From Spirochaetales bacterium (lineage in GTDB: Bacteria > Spirochaetota > Spirochaetia > Sphaerochaetales > Sphaerochaetaceae), in assembly GCA_012519115.1 (NCBI GenBank), contig JAAYQW010000001.1, positions 1 to 64,000 on the forward strand: a stretch of DNA of 64,000 bases, given 5' to 3'. This document shows, one piece after another, positions 8,517 to 17,507 of the stretch. The position numbers were made by a program, and so were the translations under genes. Position 1 is the first letter of the stretch; the number at the start of each line of letters is the position of its first letter. The notes beneath the pieces are model-generated. The model was given only the letters and a program-made list of their open reading frames with translations. It ran no database searches and was not told where the DNA came from.

Positions 8517-9593
8517 ATGGCATTTTTATGGAACAGTCAAGGACCGGCATCTCCGCCGGGCAAGACGATTCGTGACCTCATCGAAGATCGGGGAATGACC
8601 CAAAAAGAGTTTGCGACTCGAATGGATCTTTCGGAGAAACACGTCAGTAAATTGATCAGTGGAGAAGTGCTGCTCACCACCGACGTGATTTTGAGGATGA
8701 TTTCGGTAATCGGAAAGGATGTTCTTTTCTGGTCAAACCTGGAAGCGATGTATCGGGCCGGCTTGCTCAGAGAAACGATGAAAGACCAGGTCGCTTTGGA
8801 TAAGCGCATTCTTTCCCGAGTCCCCCTTGAGGAGTTGCATGAACTTGGCTGGATCGCTCTTGATGAGAATCCGGCAAAGCAAGTGGAGCTTGCCCGGCAA
8901 TATTTCGAGGTATCCACCCTTCAAATCATTGAAAGCGAAGCGATGGCTCCATATACCGCTTTGGGAGCGCACATCAACCGTGAAATGGACTATACGCTTC
9001 TTGCCTGGACTCAACAAGCGAAGTTCTGCGCCCGTAAAATGAGCGCCCGACCGCTGGACCATCGAAAGCTGGAACGAAATCTGATAAAGATCCGTTCGTT
9101 ATCCCTTCTTCCCCCAAAAGAGTTTCTCCCCAAGCTTCAGGCGATTCTGGCGTACTGCGGGGTGGCTTTCGTGGTGCTTCCTGCTATGAAGAAACTGCAC
9201 CTCGAAGCGATCACGTTCTTTGCCGAGGGGCGGGCAACGATCGCTTTCACTTCCGACGGCAAGAATTCGGAAACATTCTGGATCTCTCTTTTCAAAGAGC
9301 TGGCTCATATCCTTCTCCGACATGTCGGACCGCGCATGGTGTACTCAAAAGACGCTGAAACCCAAGCCAAGCGTCTTGGCCTTGAGAAGCTGCTTCCTTC
9401 CGATCGCTACAAGAGCTTCCTCGCTCTCAAACGGTTTGACGAAGAAGCGATTCTCGCCTTCGCAAATGAAGAAAAGCTTCACCCTTCGATCATCGTCAAT
9501 CGCCTGCGAAGCTCAAATATGCTTTCGAAGAAGGAGCTTGTCCATCTTACGGTTGATTACGAACTGTCACGAAGTGATATGAAAAATCCGTAG
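8517..9593 (+). CDS. XRE regulator with degenerate ImmA/IrrE-type metallopeptidase domain
   Basis: 358 residues. Residues 16-70 are an XRE helix-turn-helix of the HigA/VapI type (TIRDLIEDRGMTQKEFATRM). The region from about 205 to 275 matches the ImmA/IrrE (M78, DUF955) fold: a buried AYCGVAFVVLP strand, then IAFT, then the helix that normally bears HExxH. Here that helix reads KELAH (260-264) with a later His269, so the first zinc-binding histidine is replaced by lysine. The protein is therefore probably a non-catalytic regulator or sensor. It has an AAGGAG ribosome site and a palindromic operator just upstream. Paired toxin not found; the only neighbour in the same direction is the 38-residue ORF. 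Confidence 0.75.
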   Translation: MAFLWNSQGPASPPGKTIRDLIEDRGMTQKEFATRMDLSEKHVSKLISGEVLLTTDVILRMISVIGKDVLFWSNLEAMYRAGLLRETMKDQVALDKRILSRVPLEELHELGWIALDENPAKQVELARQYFEVSTLQIIESEAMAPYTALGAHINREMDYTLLAWTQQAKFCARKMSARPLDHRKLERNLIKIRSLSLLPPKEFLPKLQAILAYCGVAFVVLPAMKKLHLEAITFFAEGRATIAFTSDGKNSETFWISLFKELAHILLRHVGPRMVYSKDAETQAKRLGLEKLLPSDRYKSFLALKRFDEEAILAFANEEKLHPSIIVNRLRSSNMLSKKELVHLTVDYELSRSDMKNP

Positions 9594-9620
9594 CATTGAC
9601 TCATCGAGCTCTATCGCTAT

Positions 9621-10109
9621 CTAATCAATGCTTTTCATCAGAGAAGAAACTTGGGACCGCACAAAACAAGCAACATTGTCTGGCAATGAATCGACGGGAA
9701 ACCACCTCAGCTGTGAAAACTCTGCATGACAAACAATATCTTTCTTCTTAGTCATGTTGTATGCGAAGACTCTGAAATAGTAGGCAGGTATATGTATTTG
9801 CCATAGATGAGTGAGATCATCAACATTGTCAATTGATAGTCGTATCTCTTCCTGCGTTTCTCGAATAGCGGTCGCTCGATAGTTGGGTGTTGTTCCTGCT
9901 TCAACCCCGTCCTTCTTTTCATCCCATCCACCACCGGGGATCGACCACTTTCCCCGTTGTGGATTGTATTTTCTCAATCCAAGAAGAACCTCTGTCTTCC
10001 CGTGAATGTTTTTTCGCCATATCAAGATGCCGGCCCCATGATAGGGGAGATGTTTCATTATTTGTTTAACGTTCTTGGTTATTGCGGAAAGAGATTTTTT
10101 AGATGCCAT
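9621..10109 (-). CDS. Nudix hydrolase
   Basis: 162 residues with a Nudix fold: the strand pair GAGILIWRK...VLLGLRKYNPQRGKWSIPGGGW, then the helix with REtqEE core (AIRETQEEI). The Nudix box has an insertion of a few residues between the first Gly and the Arg-Glu, which is unusual but known in proteins acting on longer dinucleotide or nucleotide-sugar substrates. It hydrolyses a nucleoside diphosphate linked to some other group; the substrate is unknown. It lies three bases after a 72-codon ORF on the same strand and may be co-transcribed with it. Confidence 0.8.
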   Translation of the reverse strand: MASKKSLSAITKNVKQIMKHLPYHGAGILIWRKNIHGKTEVLLGLRKYNPQRGKWSIPGGGWDEKKDGVEAGTTPNYRATAIRETQEEIRLSIDNVDDLTHLWQIHIPAYYFRVFAYNMTKKKDIVCHAEFSQLRWFPVDSLPDNVACFVRSQVSSLMKSID

Positions 10110-10112
10110 TGT

Positions 10113-10331
10113 CTATGTACTTACCTTCCAAGCATCTTTGACGACTTCAGTGCTTGAACCGTACGTTTCGAGAAGTTCGTCGGTGTCTTCATCGAAAACA
10201 CGCCAAGTTCGGGCAAGGGCGTCATCTACCCTTTCCAATACATCGATCGTTCTTTTCTTTTGTTCCGGGCTCCGCTCAGGGAAAACAAAGAACACGTCAA
10301 GGTTCAAACAATTGAATCCCGATGGGCTCAT
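10113..10331 (-). CDS. small hypothetical protein upstream of the Nudix gene
   Basis: A 72-codon frame ending three bases before the Nudix ATG. The last 50 residues are amphipathic and charged (RTIDVLERVDDALARTWRVF, then DEDTDELLETYG), more protein-like than a shadow frame. The first 12 residues lie in the aspA terminator hairpin, so the true start may be an internal GTG or TTG and the protein may be shorter, or this is the remnant of a longer gene. No family was recognised. Coupling to the Nudix enzyme is inferred from spacing. Confidence 0.4.
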   Translation of the reverse strand: MSPSGFNCLNLDVFFVFPERSPEQKKRTIDVLERVDDALARTWRVFDEDTDELLETYGSSTEVVKDAWKVST

Positions 10332-10346
10332 CCACCGGGATTCAAT
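10311..10346 (-). terminator. hairpin after aspA
   Basis: Perfect 11-base arms, ATTGAATCCCG (10311-10321) and CGGGATTCAAT (10336-10346), with a 14-base loop, sit ten bases past the aspA stop on the minus strand. The following bases (TGTTTG) are only partly T-rich, so termination may be incomplete and read into the small ORF and Nudix gene. Confidence 0.65.
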
Positions 10347-10355
10347 CGGTCCGTT

Positions 10356-11741
10356 TTACAGCATCGTATCCGGGGAGAGGAGCTGATCCAGCTCCTCCTT
10401 GCTGAGATGGCCTTCTTCCAGCACGATCTCATACACCGATCCGCCGGTCTTTTGGGCCTTCTTGGCGATTTGCGCGCAAAGCTCATAGCCGAGGCGAGGC
10501 ACCAGGGCGGTGATGATGCCGATGGAGTTTTCAACCAAAGAGCGAGAACGGTCGCGGTTTGCGATGATTCCCACGATGCACTTTTCAGTGAGCGTGGCAA
10601 GGCCACGGGTAAGGCGTTCGATCGAGGTGAAGATCTTGTAGGCGATCAAGGGCTCCATCACGTTCAGTTCTAGCTGACCGGCTTCAGCCGCGATGGCGAC
10701 GGCGACGTCATTGCCGATCACATCGAAAGCGACTTGGTTCATCACTTCGGGGATGACCGGATTCACTTTGCCCGGCATGATCGAAGATCCCGGCTGCATC
10801 GGAGGAAGGGTGATTTCACTGATTCCCGTCCGCGGTCCGGAAGAGAGAAGGCGAAGGTCATTGCAAATCTTGGAAACTTTAACCGCGATTCGTCTGAGGA
10901 ATCCGCTCACCTCCACAAAGGCTCCGGAATCTTGGGTCGCCTGCACAAGGTCTTTCGCCGGATACAGGGGAAGTTTCGTCAATTTCGCGAGGTGTGCGGT
11001 GACCACCTTGGCGTAGCCTTTCGGGGCGTTGATGCCGGTGCCGATTGCAGTTCCTCCCATGTTGATTTCCGTAAGAAGAGTCTGAACCTCTTTCAACCGG
11101 ACGATATCCTCTTCAACTGATACCGCCCAAGAGGCGAACTCCATCCCGAGGGTCATCGGAACCGCGTCCTGCAGCTGCGTTCGACCCATCTTCACCACGT
11201 CGCTGAATTCAACGCCTTTATCGGCAAGGGCTTTTTGCAGCCCTTTCAAAGCCACGAGCAAGTCGTCGAGCATGTGGTGGATCGCGATGCGAATTCCCGA
11301 AGGACATACGTCGTTGGTAGATTGCGAGAGATTGACATGGTTGTTCGGGTGTACGGCATCATACACGCCTCGTTCTTTGCCGAGGAGTTCGAGGGCGCGG
11401 TTGGCGATTACTTCGTTCGCGTTCATGTTCACCGAGGTTCCCGCTCCTCCTTGAATCGCATCGATCGGGAATTGATCATTCATCTTCCCGGCGATCATCT
11501 CTTCACTGGCCTTGATGATCACCTCGCCGACCTGCTTATCTAGAATTTTGAACTCCATATTTGCCAAGGCGCACGCTTTCTTGATATAACCCAAGGCCTT
11601 TATATATTCGGGGAAAGCAGAGATCGTAGTGTTTGAGATGACGAAGTTCTCCATCGCCCTGACGGTTTGTACTCCATAATAGGCATCTACGGGTACCTGT
11701 TTTTCTCCAAGAGAATCGTGTTCAATCCTGAACTTTTTCAT
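10356..11741 (-). CDS. aspA: aspartate ammonia-lyase (aspartase)
   Basis: 461 residues from the ATG at 11741, which has a GGGAGGAGC ribosome site 6-10 bases upstream; five extra residues in frame before it are not needed. The protein belongs to the fumarase/aspartase superfamily: GGAGTSVNMNANEV, the substrate-contact NLSQSTNDV and the catalytic loop GSSIMPGKVNP are all visible. The N-terminus (RIEHDSLGEKQVPVDAYYG) is aspartase-like rather than fumarase-like. It converts aspartate to fumarate and ammonia, feeding fumarate respiration or nitrogen supply. It is a single-gene unit with its own terminator. Confidence 0.92.
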   Translation of the reverse strand: MKKFRIEHDSLGEKQVPVDAYYGVQTVRAMENFVISNTTISAFPEYIKALGYIKKACALANMEFKILDKQVGEVIIKASEEMIAGKMNDQFPIDAIQGGAGTSVNMNANEVIANRALELLGKERGVYDAVHPNNHVNLSQSTNDVCPSGIRIAIHHMLDDLLVALKGLQKALADKGVEFSDVVKMGRTQLQDAVPMTLGMEFASWAVSVEEDIVRLKEVQTLLTEINMGGTAIGTGINAPKGYAKVVTAHLAKLTKLPLYPAKDLVQATQDSGAFVEVSGFLRRIAVKVSKICNDLRLLSSGPRTGISEITLPPMQPGSSIMPGKVNPVIPEVMNQVAFDVIGNDVAVAIAAEAGQLELNVMEPLIAYKIFTSIERLTRGLATLTEKCIVGIIANRDRSRSLVENSIGIITALVPRLGYELCAQIAKKAQKTGGSVYEIVLEEGHLSKEELDQLLSPDTML

Positions 11742-12009
11742 TGAAGCTCCTCCCATGTGTATAGAAATTTTTAAAAACCACTGTTTTCAGTGTACACCGT
11801 GACGATGAAAAAATACATTGAAAAATAGCTCAATCCGGAATCGGTATCCTTCGGGATAGATGAAAAAAGATGATTGTGCTTTGAAAAAACTGAAACCTCA
11901 TATAACAATACATCTTGCCGAATATGGTGGATATTCGTTGGCTTATCTTTTTATTTGACCTCCAAATGGGGGCATGGTACGCTTTTTCTACATAACAAAT
12001 GGAGGTTAT
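11742..12009. other. divergent promoter region between aspA and the ABC importer
   Basis: AT-rich 268-base spacer between two divergent genes; no coding frame is convincing. A short hairpin-capable TATCC-TTC-GGATA lies near 11849. The right end carries GGAGG at 12001-12005, the ribosome site of the binding-protein gene. I see no clear Fur-type 19-base palindrome, so iron control is not supported by sequence. Confidence 0.4.
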
Positions 12010-13011
12010 ATGAATATGAGAAAAACGTTATTGATTCTTTCTGTGCTTCTCGTGACCACAACCATGTTGTTCGGCGCGGGACAAGCGGACAAACCCGAAC
12101 AGACCGGTCCTTCGAAAGTTTCGATGTATGCGAATATCACGGCAATCGAGCCGATTCTTGAGCGCTACAAGGGAGAAAGCGGAGTGGAAGTGGAGTATAC
12201 CCGTCTTTCAACCGCCCGCTATGTTTCGACAATCTTGACCGAAGTCGAAGCAAACAAGCTGGTAGCGGATGTTGTCCAGGGTCCGCTTTCGATTCTTGAG
12301 ATTTTGCGTGAATACGACGTGCTTTCAAACTATAAGGCAAAAGCGGCGGAAGGATACCCTGATTGGGCGAAAAGAGATGGAACCTACCTTTTTGGAATCG
12401 AATATGTTGGGCTCATCTACAACAAGGATCTGGTTTCCGCCGCCGAAGCTCCCAAGAGCTACATGGATTTGACCGATCCCAAGTGGAAAGGTCACATCGT
12501 GATGCCCGATCCGGCAACCCATGCCACTACGATCGGCTGGCTCGTCGGACTGAGAGAGCATGTGTTCAAGAGTGATGCGGAGTGGTATCGCTTCCTGGAA
12601 GGGTTGGCCAAAAACGAACCGATGCTTGTCGCCTCGTTCAGCCCGACTGGCGCCCCTCTGGCCAGTGGAGAGAAGAAGATCGGTGTCTCCATGCCCAAAT
12701 ACATTGTAACTCAGGCTCCGGCGCCGCTCGACTATGCGAAAATCTCTCCGATGCTGGGGTCGCCCCGCGCCATAGCGATAACCAAAAATGCTCCCCATAA
12801 AAAGGATGCCGAAGCGTTCCTGGAGTTCTGGCTGGGCGCGAGTGCGGCAAGCCAGCTTGCGACCGACGTAGGTGAATATGTGCTCGCCCCTGGAGTATAT
12901 CCACCGATTCCCGGCATCGCCGAAACGGAAGTGATTCCGATTCGCGAGCTTACGGATGAGGAAATCCAAAAATGGGGCAACGAGTTCGGTAAGATCTTCG
13001 CATTGAAGTAA
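12010..13011 (+). CDS. ABC-importer substrate-binding protein, iron(III)/polyamine type
   Basis: About 333 residues with a cleavable signal peptide (Arg-Lys then a hydrophobic run, mature start near a GAGQAD segment; no lipobox cysteine). The body is a family-1 type periplasmic binding protein like FbpA/AfuA and 2-aminoethylphosphonate binding proteins: LYNKDLV-type hinge (IYNKDLVSAAEAPKSYMDL) and the C-terminal KKDAEAFLEFWL helix. GGAGG at 12001 serves either ATG 12010 or 12016. It begins a three-gene operon with an ATPase 26 bases downstream and a fused permease. Fe3+, spermidine/putrescine or phosphonate are all possible cargos. Confidence 0.82.
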   Translation: MNMRKTLLILSVLLVTTTMLFGAGQADKPEQTGPSKVSMYANITAIEPILERYKGESGVEVEYTRLSTARYVSTILTEVEANKLVADVVQGPLSILEILREYDVLSNYKAKAAEGYPDWAKRDGTYLFGIEYVGLIYNKDLVSAAEAPKSYMDLTDPKWKGHIVMPDPATHATTIGWLVGLREHVFKSDAEWYRFLEGLAKNEPMLVASFSPTGAPLASGEKKIGVSMPKYIVTQAPAPLDYAKISPMLGSPRAIAITKNAPHKKDAEAFLEFWLGASAASQLATDVGEYVLAPGVYPPIPGIAETEVIPIRELTDEEIQKWGNEFGKIFALK

Positions 13012-13037
13012 GAAAACATTGAGGGTGGAAACACGAT

Positions 13038-14120
13038 ATGGAAATTAACGTTAGGGGACTGAAGAAGTACTATCAAAGCGAAGGCAAGGTGATCAAAGCG
13101 CTCGATGATGTAGACCTCACCATCGAAGCGAATAAGATCTTTACACTTCTTGGCCCAAGCGGGTGTGGGAAAACCACCTTGCTTCGGTGCATCGTTGGAT
13201 TGGAAACTCCCGATGAAGGGGAGATTCAAATCGGGGAAACGATTGTCTGGTCGAAAGAAAAAGAAATCTATGTACCCCCTGAGAAGCGCCAGTTGGGCAT
13301 GGTCTTCCAGACCTATGCGATTTGGCCGCATATGAACGTCTTCAACAATGTCGCCTATCCACTTCAAAACATGAAGCTTCCAAAAGAAGAAATTGCCGTC
13401 CGTGTTGCTAAAACCCTCAAGTTCGTTCAATTGGAGGGGTTTGAAAATCGCCCCTCCACCCGGCTCTCAGGCGGGCAGCAACAGCGCGTTGCGCTCGCCC
13501 GAGCCCTTGTTGCCGAACCAAAGGTGATTCTTTTTGATGAACCGCTGTCAAACCTTGATGCAAAGCTGCGGGAAGAGACCCGCAAAGAGCTTAGACAGTT
13601 TCTGACCGAGCTTGAGATTACCGCTGTCTATGTTACCCATGACCGCGTCGAAGCTCTTGCCCTCTCCGATATGATCGGGGTGATGAACAAAGGAAAAATC
13701 ATTGAGCTTGGCACGCCGAGGAAGATCTACTTTGACGCGGATCACCAGTTTGTCGCCGACTTTATCGGTCGGTCGAACCTGATTCCGGCAAAACTCCTTC
13801 GTCAAGAAAAACAGCATACGATCGTGGACACTCCGATCGGTGAAATCGCCTGTCACAAGCGGACCTTTGAAAAGGATGATGAGCTGGTCCTTTGCTTGAG
13901 ACCGGAGTTCATCAACACGGAGAAACCGAGCGATGAACACACCAACCGGGTAAAAGGAATCATCCAGCATATCACGTTCGTCGGCGAAGTCTATGAAGCT
14001 GATGTCCAAATCGGAGAAGAAACCGTGCTTGTGAAGCTGGATCCAGAAACCACCCTCGTTGTGGGAGATGAATTGACGCTGAGTATGAAACCGGATCATT
14101 GTCTTCTCGTTTCACGATAG
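13038..14120 (+). CDS. ABC-importer ATPase, PotA/FbpC type
   Basis: 360 residues with all ATPase marks in order: Walker A GPSGCGKTT (39-47), Q-loop, signature LSGGQQQRVALARAL near 140-155, Walker B VILFDEPLSNLDA, and the switch histidine in VTHDRVEAL. The last ~120 residues form a TOBE-type regulatory domain, as in carbohydrate, polyamine and ferric importers. It energises uptake through the neighbouring permease. The ribosome site is GAGGGTGG. The next gene starts ten bases after its stop. Confidence 0.92.
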   Translation: MEINVRGLKKYYQSEGKVIKALDDVDLTIEANKIFTLLGPSGCGKTTLLRCIVGLETPDEGEIQIGETIVWSKEKEIYVPPEKRQLGMVFQTYAIWPHMNVFNNVAYPLQNMKLPKEEIAVRVAKTLKFVQLEGFENRPSTRLSGGQQQRVALARALVAEPKVILFDEPLSNLDAKLREETRKELRQFLTELEITAVYVTHDRVEALALSDMIGVMNKGKIIELGTPRKIYFDADHQFVADFIGRSNLIPAKLLRQEKQHTIVDTPIGEIACHKRTFEKDDELVLCLRPEFINTEKPSDEHTNRVKGIIQHITFVGEVYEADVQIGEETVLVKLDPETTLVVGDELTLSMKPDHCLLVSR

Positions 14121-14130
14121 GAGGGGTGGT

Positions 14131-15864
14131 ATGGAAAAGAGAAACGCTCGTCTTACCTATTCCCTCATCGTTATTGTCAGCTTGCTCACCGTAGCCCCGG
14201 TAATCATGCTGATCATTGGAAGTTTCTCAAATAGCCTGCATTCATTTGGAAACTTTACCCTCAAGAAATATGTGGCCGTTTACACTGACCCGATGCTCAT
14301 CGACATTCTAGGGAACACCGCGGCGTTCGTGTTGGGCTCGGCGCTGTTCGCCACCGTGCTGGCTATCTTTCTGGCGTATTTGAACAACCGTACCGATATT
14401 CCTTTCAAGTTTCTCTTTAAAGTCGTGTCGGTGATGCCGATGATGATCCCACACGTGTTGTTCGGAGTCAGCTGGGCGTTGTTGCTCAATCCCACGAACG
14501 GAATCCTCAATATGTTGCTGATGAGACTCTTCACACTTTCAAAGGCTCCGTTCAATATCTACACCATCCCGGGAATGATCGTCGTCGAGGGACTTTTAGA
14601 CCTGCCTGTCGCCTATTTGATCATTTCACCGGCTATGGGATCGTTTGATGCGACGCTTGAGGAGTCATCTCGAGTTTTTAAAGCCGGCCCGCTTAAAACC
14701 TTCTTCAGGATCACTCTGCCGGTTCTTCGCCCGGCGATCATGGCGTCTTTCATTCTCTGTATCGTTCGGGCGTTGGCATCGTTCGCCGTTCCTTCCGTCC
14801 TGGGAATGCCCGGTCGAATCTACGTGCTTTCAACGTTTATCTATCGGGTTGTCTCGATGAGCTTGATCGCTGATTATGGAAAGGCCGCGGCGATCGGAAT
14901 GAGCATCCTTGTGATCAGCATAAGCTTGATCTACGTCTATCGCTACTACACCAGAGCAAGCGACAAGTTTGTTACCGTCAGCAGTCGCGGCTTCAAGCCC
15001 ACCGTGGTGGAACTGAGAAAGGGAAGAATTCCGCTTTTCATCATTGTTCTGTTCATCAGCGCCCTGTTGATTCTGCTGCCTGTCCTTGTTCTGTTCTACA
15101 CCTCGCTCATCCCATACGTCATGGAGCCTGGAATAAAGGCGTTTAAAGCGATGAGTTGGGACAACTGGCGAATCGTCATCAAGGATCCGATCTCGGTAAG
15201 ATCGCTGAAGAACAGCCTCTTCCTGGGTGTGGTGGGAGCTACCGTCGGTTCCTTCCTGTCCGTGCTCGTGGCGTATGTGATCGTAAAAGCGAAGACGAAG
15301 GCGGCCGGGTTCCTGGAGTCGATCAGTTTCCTCTCCTTCTCGTTCCCGGGAATCGTCATCGGTATCGGTTTCATGTGGTATTTCGTGCGAACTCCGCTTT
15401 ATGGCACGATTTGGGCGCTCTTCTTCGGATATATCGCAACCTACCTGCCGTATGGAATCCGACCGATGACCAGTGCCTTTATTCAGATCCATGGCAGTCT
15501 GGAAGAATCCTCGCTGGTATGCGGGGCTTCCTTCGCGACGACATTGCGCCGCATCGTTCTCCCGCTCCTTGTTCCGGGAATGGTTTCTGCATGGATTCTC
15601 CTAGCTACGATGTTTTTCCGGGAACTTTCCATCTCGGTTGTTCTTTCCCGCCCGGGAACCGAGACGTTGGCGGTTCAAATCCTTCGCTTCAGCGAGGATG
15701 GCCAATGGGGCAAGCTCAGCGCTCTCGGTCTGATCATGATCTTCGTCTCCACAGCGATGGTTCTTGTGGTGAACGCCCTCGGCGCCTACTTCAAACCCGG
15801 GGAGGTAAGGGAGAAGAAAAGCGTGTGGACCAAAGGGGAAGCAAAGCTCAAAGCTGCAGTATAA
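14131..15864 (+). CDS. fused ABC-importer permease, FbpB/AfuB type
   Basis: 577 residues holding two permease units in one chain, each with about six membrane segments and an EAA loop: the first near LEESSRVFKAGPLKTFFRITLP and the second near LEESSLVCGASFATTLRRIVLP. This duplicated layout is usual for ferric (FbpB) and related importers, where one chain forms the whole channel. The linker between halves is charged (SSRGFKPTVVELRKGR). It completes the binding protein-ATPase-permease operon, which ends at the strong hairpin at 15893. Confidence 0.9.
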   Translation: MEKRNARLTYSLIVIVSLLTVAPVIMLIIGSFSNSLHSFGNFTLKKYVAVYTDPMLIDILGNTAAFVLGSALFATVLAIFLAYLNNRTDIPFKFLFKVVSVMPMMIPHVLFGVSWALLLNPTNGILNMLLMRLFTLSKAPFNIYTIPGMIVVEGLLDLPVAYLIISPAMGSFDATLEESSRVFKAGPLKTFFRITLPVLRPAIMASFILCIVRALASFAVPSVLGMPGRIYVLSTFIYRVVSMSLIADYGKAAAIGMSILVISISLIYVYRYYTRASDKFVTVSSRGFKPTVVELRKGRIPLFIIVLFISALLILLPVLVLFYTSLIPYVMEPGIKAFKAMSWDNWRIVIKDPISVRSLKNSLFLGVVGATVGSFLSVLVAYVIVKAKTKAAGFLESISFLSFSFPGIVIGIGFMWYFVRTPLYGTIWALFFGYIATYLPYGIRPMTSAFIQIHGSLEESSLVCGASFATTLRRIVLPLLVPGMVSAWILLATMFFRELSISVVLSRPGTETLAVQILRFSEDGQWGKLSALGLIMIFVSTAMVLVVNALGAYFKPGEVREKKSVWTKGEAKLKAAV

Positions 15865-15892
15865 ATACTATTTTGCTGAGACTGAAAACACA

Positions 15893-15921
15893 AAATCCGA
15901 ACCCGGTGAGGGTTCGGATTT
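15893..15921. terminator. bidirectional terminator between the ABC operon and the ClC gene
   Basis: A perfect 12-base stem, AAATCCGAACCC and its complement, with loop GGTGA. It lies between two convergent genes. The minus-strand side is followed by a T-rich tail (TTTTGTGTTTTC), the plus side less so. The same 12-mer recurs in the terminator after tRNA-Ala (29230-29241). Confidence 0.85.
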
Positions 15922-15947
15922 GCTCTGCTTGTACGACCGAAGCGGAT

Positions 15948-17507
15948 CTATTCATTTGTTGAGAACAACTTGGCAAGTGCTTCGCGGCAGCTGGCTTCCT
16001 CATGAAGGTGTGTCAGAACAGTAACGTGATCGTTGGCTCGGATCAGGGTATTTCCGCGTGGAATGATGTCTTTGCCATCCCTATGGATTCCGATCAGGAG
16101 GCAATTGTCCGGAAAATCAAGATCTCTTATACGTTTATCTGATGCAAGCGAGCCATGATGCACAACCATTTCAACGGTGGTTGCCCGTCCTTCGTCGGGA
16201 AGGCCGGCGGAGCCGGCTTCCTTCTGCTGGTTTTCAAGAAGCGCTTCATACACAGGTGGGCTTTTTAAAAGATCCGCGGTTGTGGAGGCGATGATGGCGA
16301 CCAACGCAAGAGGAAGCATGCTTGTAAACGATCCGGTCATTTCCAACAGGAGGACGATACCGGTAAGCGGCGCGCGCACGATCGCTGAAAAGAATCCCGT
16401 CATGGCCAAAATGATGAAATTGTTCATATATGCCGGGTTAAGCCCCAGATACAGGATGGAGAATGTTCCGAAGAGCGCTCCGATGATTGCACCGAGGATC
16501 AGCAAGGGAAAGAAGATGCCGCCCGGGGCTCCGGATCCGAAACTTATCATTGAAAAGATGAATTTGACAAGAAAAAGCACAGTGAGAAACCCCAGACCGC
16601 TTGACAGGTTCAAGTACTCCATCGCCGCATGACCTCCTCCTAAAACAGCGGGGAATACGAGGCTTAAAAAGCCCGCAAGGAAAAATGGAATCATCACCCG
16701 AAATCGCGTGTTGGATACTTTTTTATACAGCTTCTGTGTTTTCAGCAGGACGAGATTATACAATGAACCAGCACCTCCCAAGATGATGCCGAGCAGGCAG
16801 ATCATCCAATAGGAGCTCAAGGGAAGAGCGTCCTGAATGGGAAAAGCAAGAACGGGATGGGCGCCGAAGATCAGTCTGGCGATGGATCCCGCTACGATGG
16901 CCGATACCATGGTGACGAGCATGATGAGCGGCGATATGTAGGTAAACAGCTCCTCCACCGCAAAGACCACACCGGCAAGAGGGGCATTGAATGCGGCCGC
17001 CAGTCCGGCACTTGCGCCACCCGCAATCAAATAGTTGCGTTCAGTGCGAGTATCACATAATCTGTTGCCAAGACCCTCGGCGACACAGGCGCCGAGTTGG
17101 ATTGACGGCCCTTCGCGTCCAACTGACAGTCCGACGAAAATAGCGAGCGCCCCTCCCACGAATTTAGACCAAAGCGTGTTGAACCAGTTATAGTTGAAAT
17201 AGCCGAGAATGGTTCCTTTTACCTGAGGAATGCCGCTGCCGCTGATTGACCGGTTTTTTGCGACGAGCATTCCGACACCATATCCCATGATGCCCAGCAC
17301 GATGAATACAACAGGAAGCAAGAGGGGATTATTCTTCGCATGTCCATACAGTTGAAAAGACAGTGTTTCCAATTTGCCGAGGAGAATCCGGTATGCGATG
17401 ACAACCAGAGCTGCAGCAAACCCGGCCAATGCGGCTTTCCATATGAGTGATGGTCGTTGATTTCCTATATCCAATTCGCTTTGACCATAATCAATCATTT
17501 TTTTCAT
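15948..17507 (-). CDS. ClC-family chloride channel/antiporter with C-terminal TrkA-C-type domain
   Basis: About 519 residues. The membrane part has the three ClC anion-site motifs: GSGIPQ, GREGPSIQLG (gating glutamate kept) and a GxFxP-like GGIFFPLL segment. The C-terminal ~75 residues (DLDFPDNCLLIGIHRDG, then TLIRANDHVTVL) resemble a TrkA-C/RCK-C ligand domain. ClC proteins exchange chloride for protons or act as channels, for acid tolerance or charge balance. The start is uncertain: ATG 17507 overlaps the end of the BRO-N gene by 17 bases, and a TTG at 17546 gives 13 more residues. The overlap means transcription from the defence island probably runs into this gene. Confidence 0.88.
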   Translation of the reverse strand: MKKMIDYGQSELDIGNQRPSLIWKAALAGFAAALVVIAYRILLGKLETLSFQLYGHAKNNPLLLPVVFIVLGIMGYGVGMLVAKNRSISGSGIPQVKGTILGYFNYNWFNTLWSKFVGGALAIFVGLSVGREGPSIQLGACVAEGLGNRLCDTRTERNYLIAGGASAGLAAAFNAPLAGVVFAVEELFTYISPLIMLVTMVSAIVAGSIARLIFGAHPVLAFPIQDALPLSSYWMICLLGIILGGAGSLYNLVLLKTQKLYKKVSNTRFRVMIPFFLAGFLSLVFPAVLGGGHAAMEYLNLSSGLGFLTVLFLVKFIFSMISFGSGAPGGIFFPLLILGAIIGALFGTFSILYLGLNPAYMNNFIILAMTGFFSAIVRAPLTGIVLLLEMTGSFTSMLPLALVAIIASTTADLLKSPPVYEALLENQQKEAGSAGLPDEGRATTVEMVVHHGSLASDKRIRDLDFPDNCLLIGIHRDGKDIIPRGNTLIRANDHVTVLTHLHEEASCREALAKLFSTNE

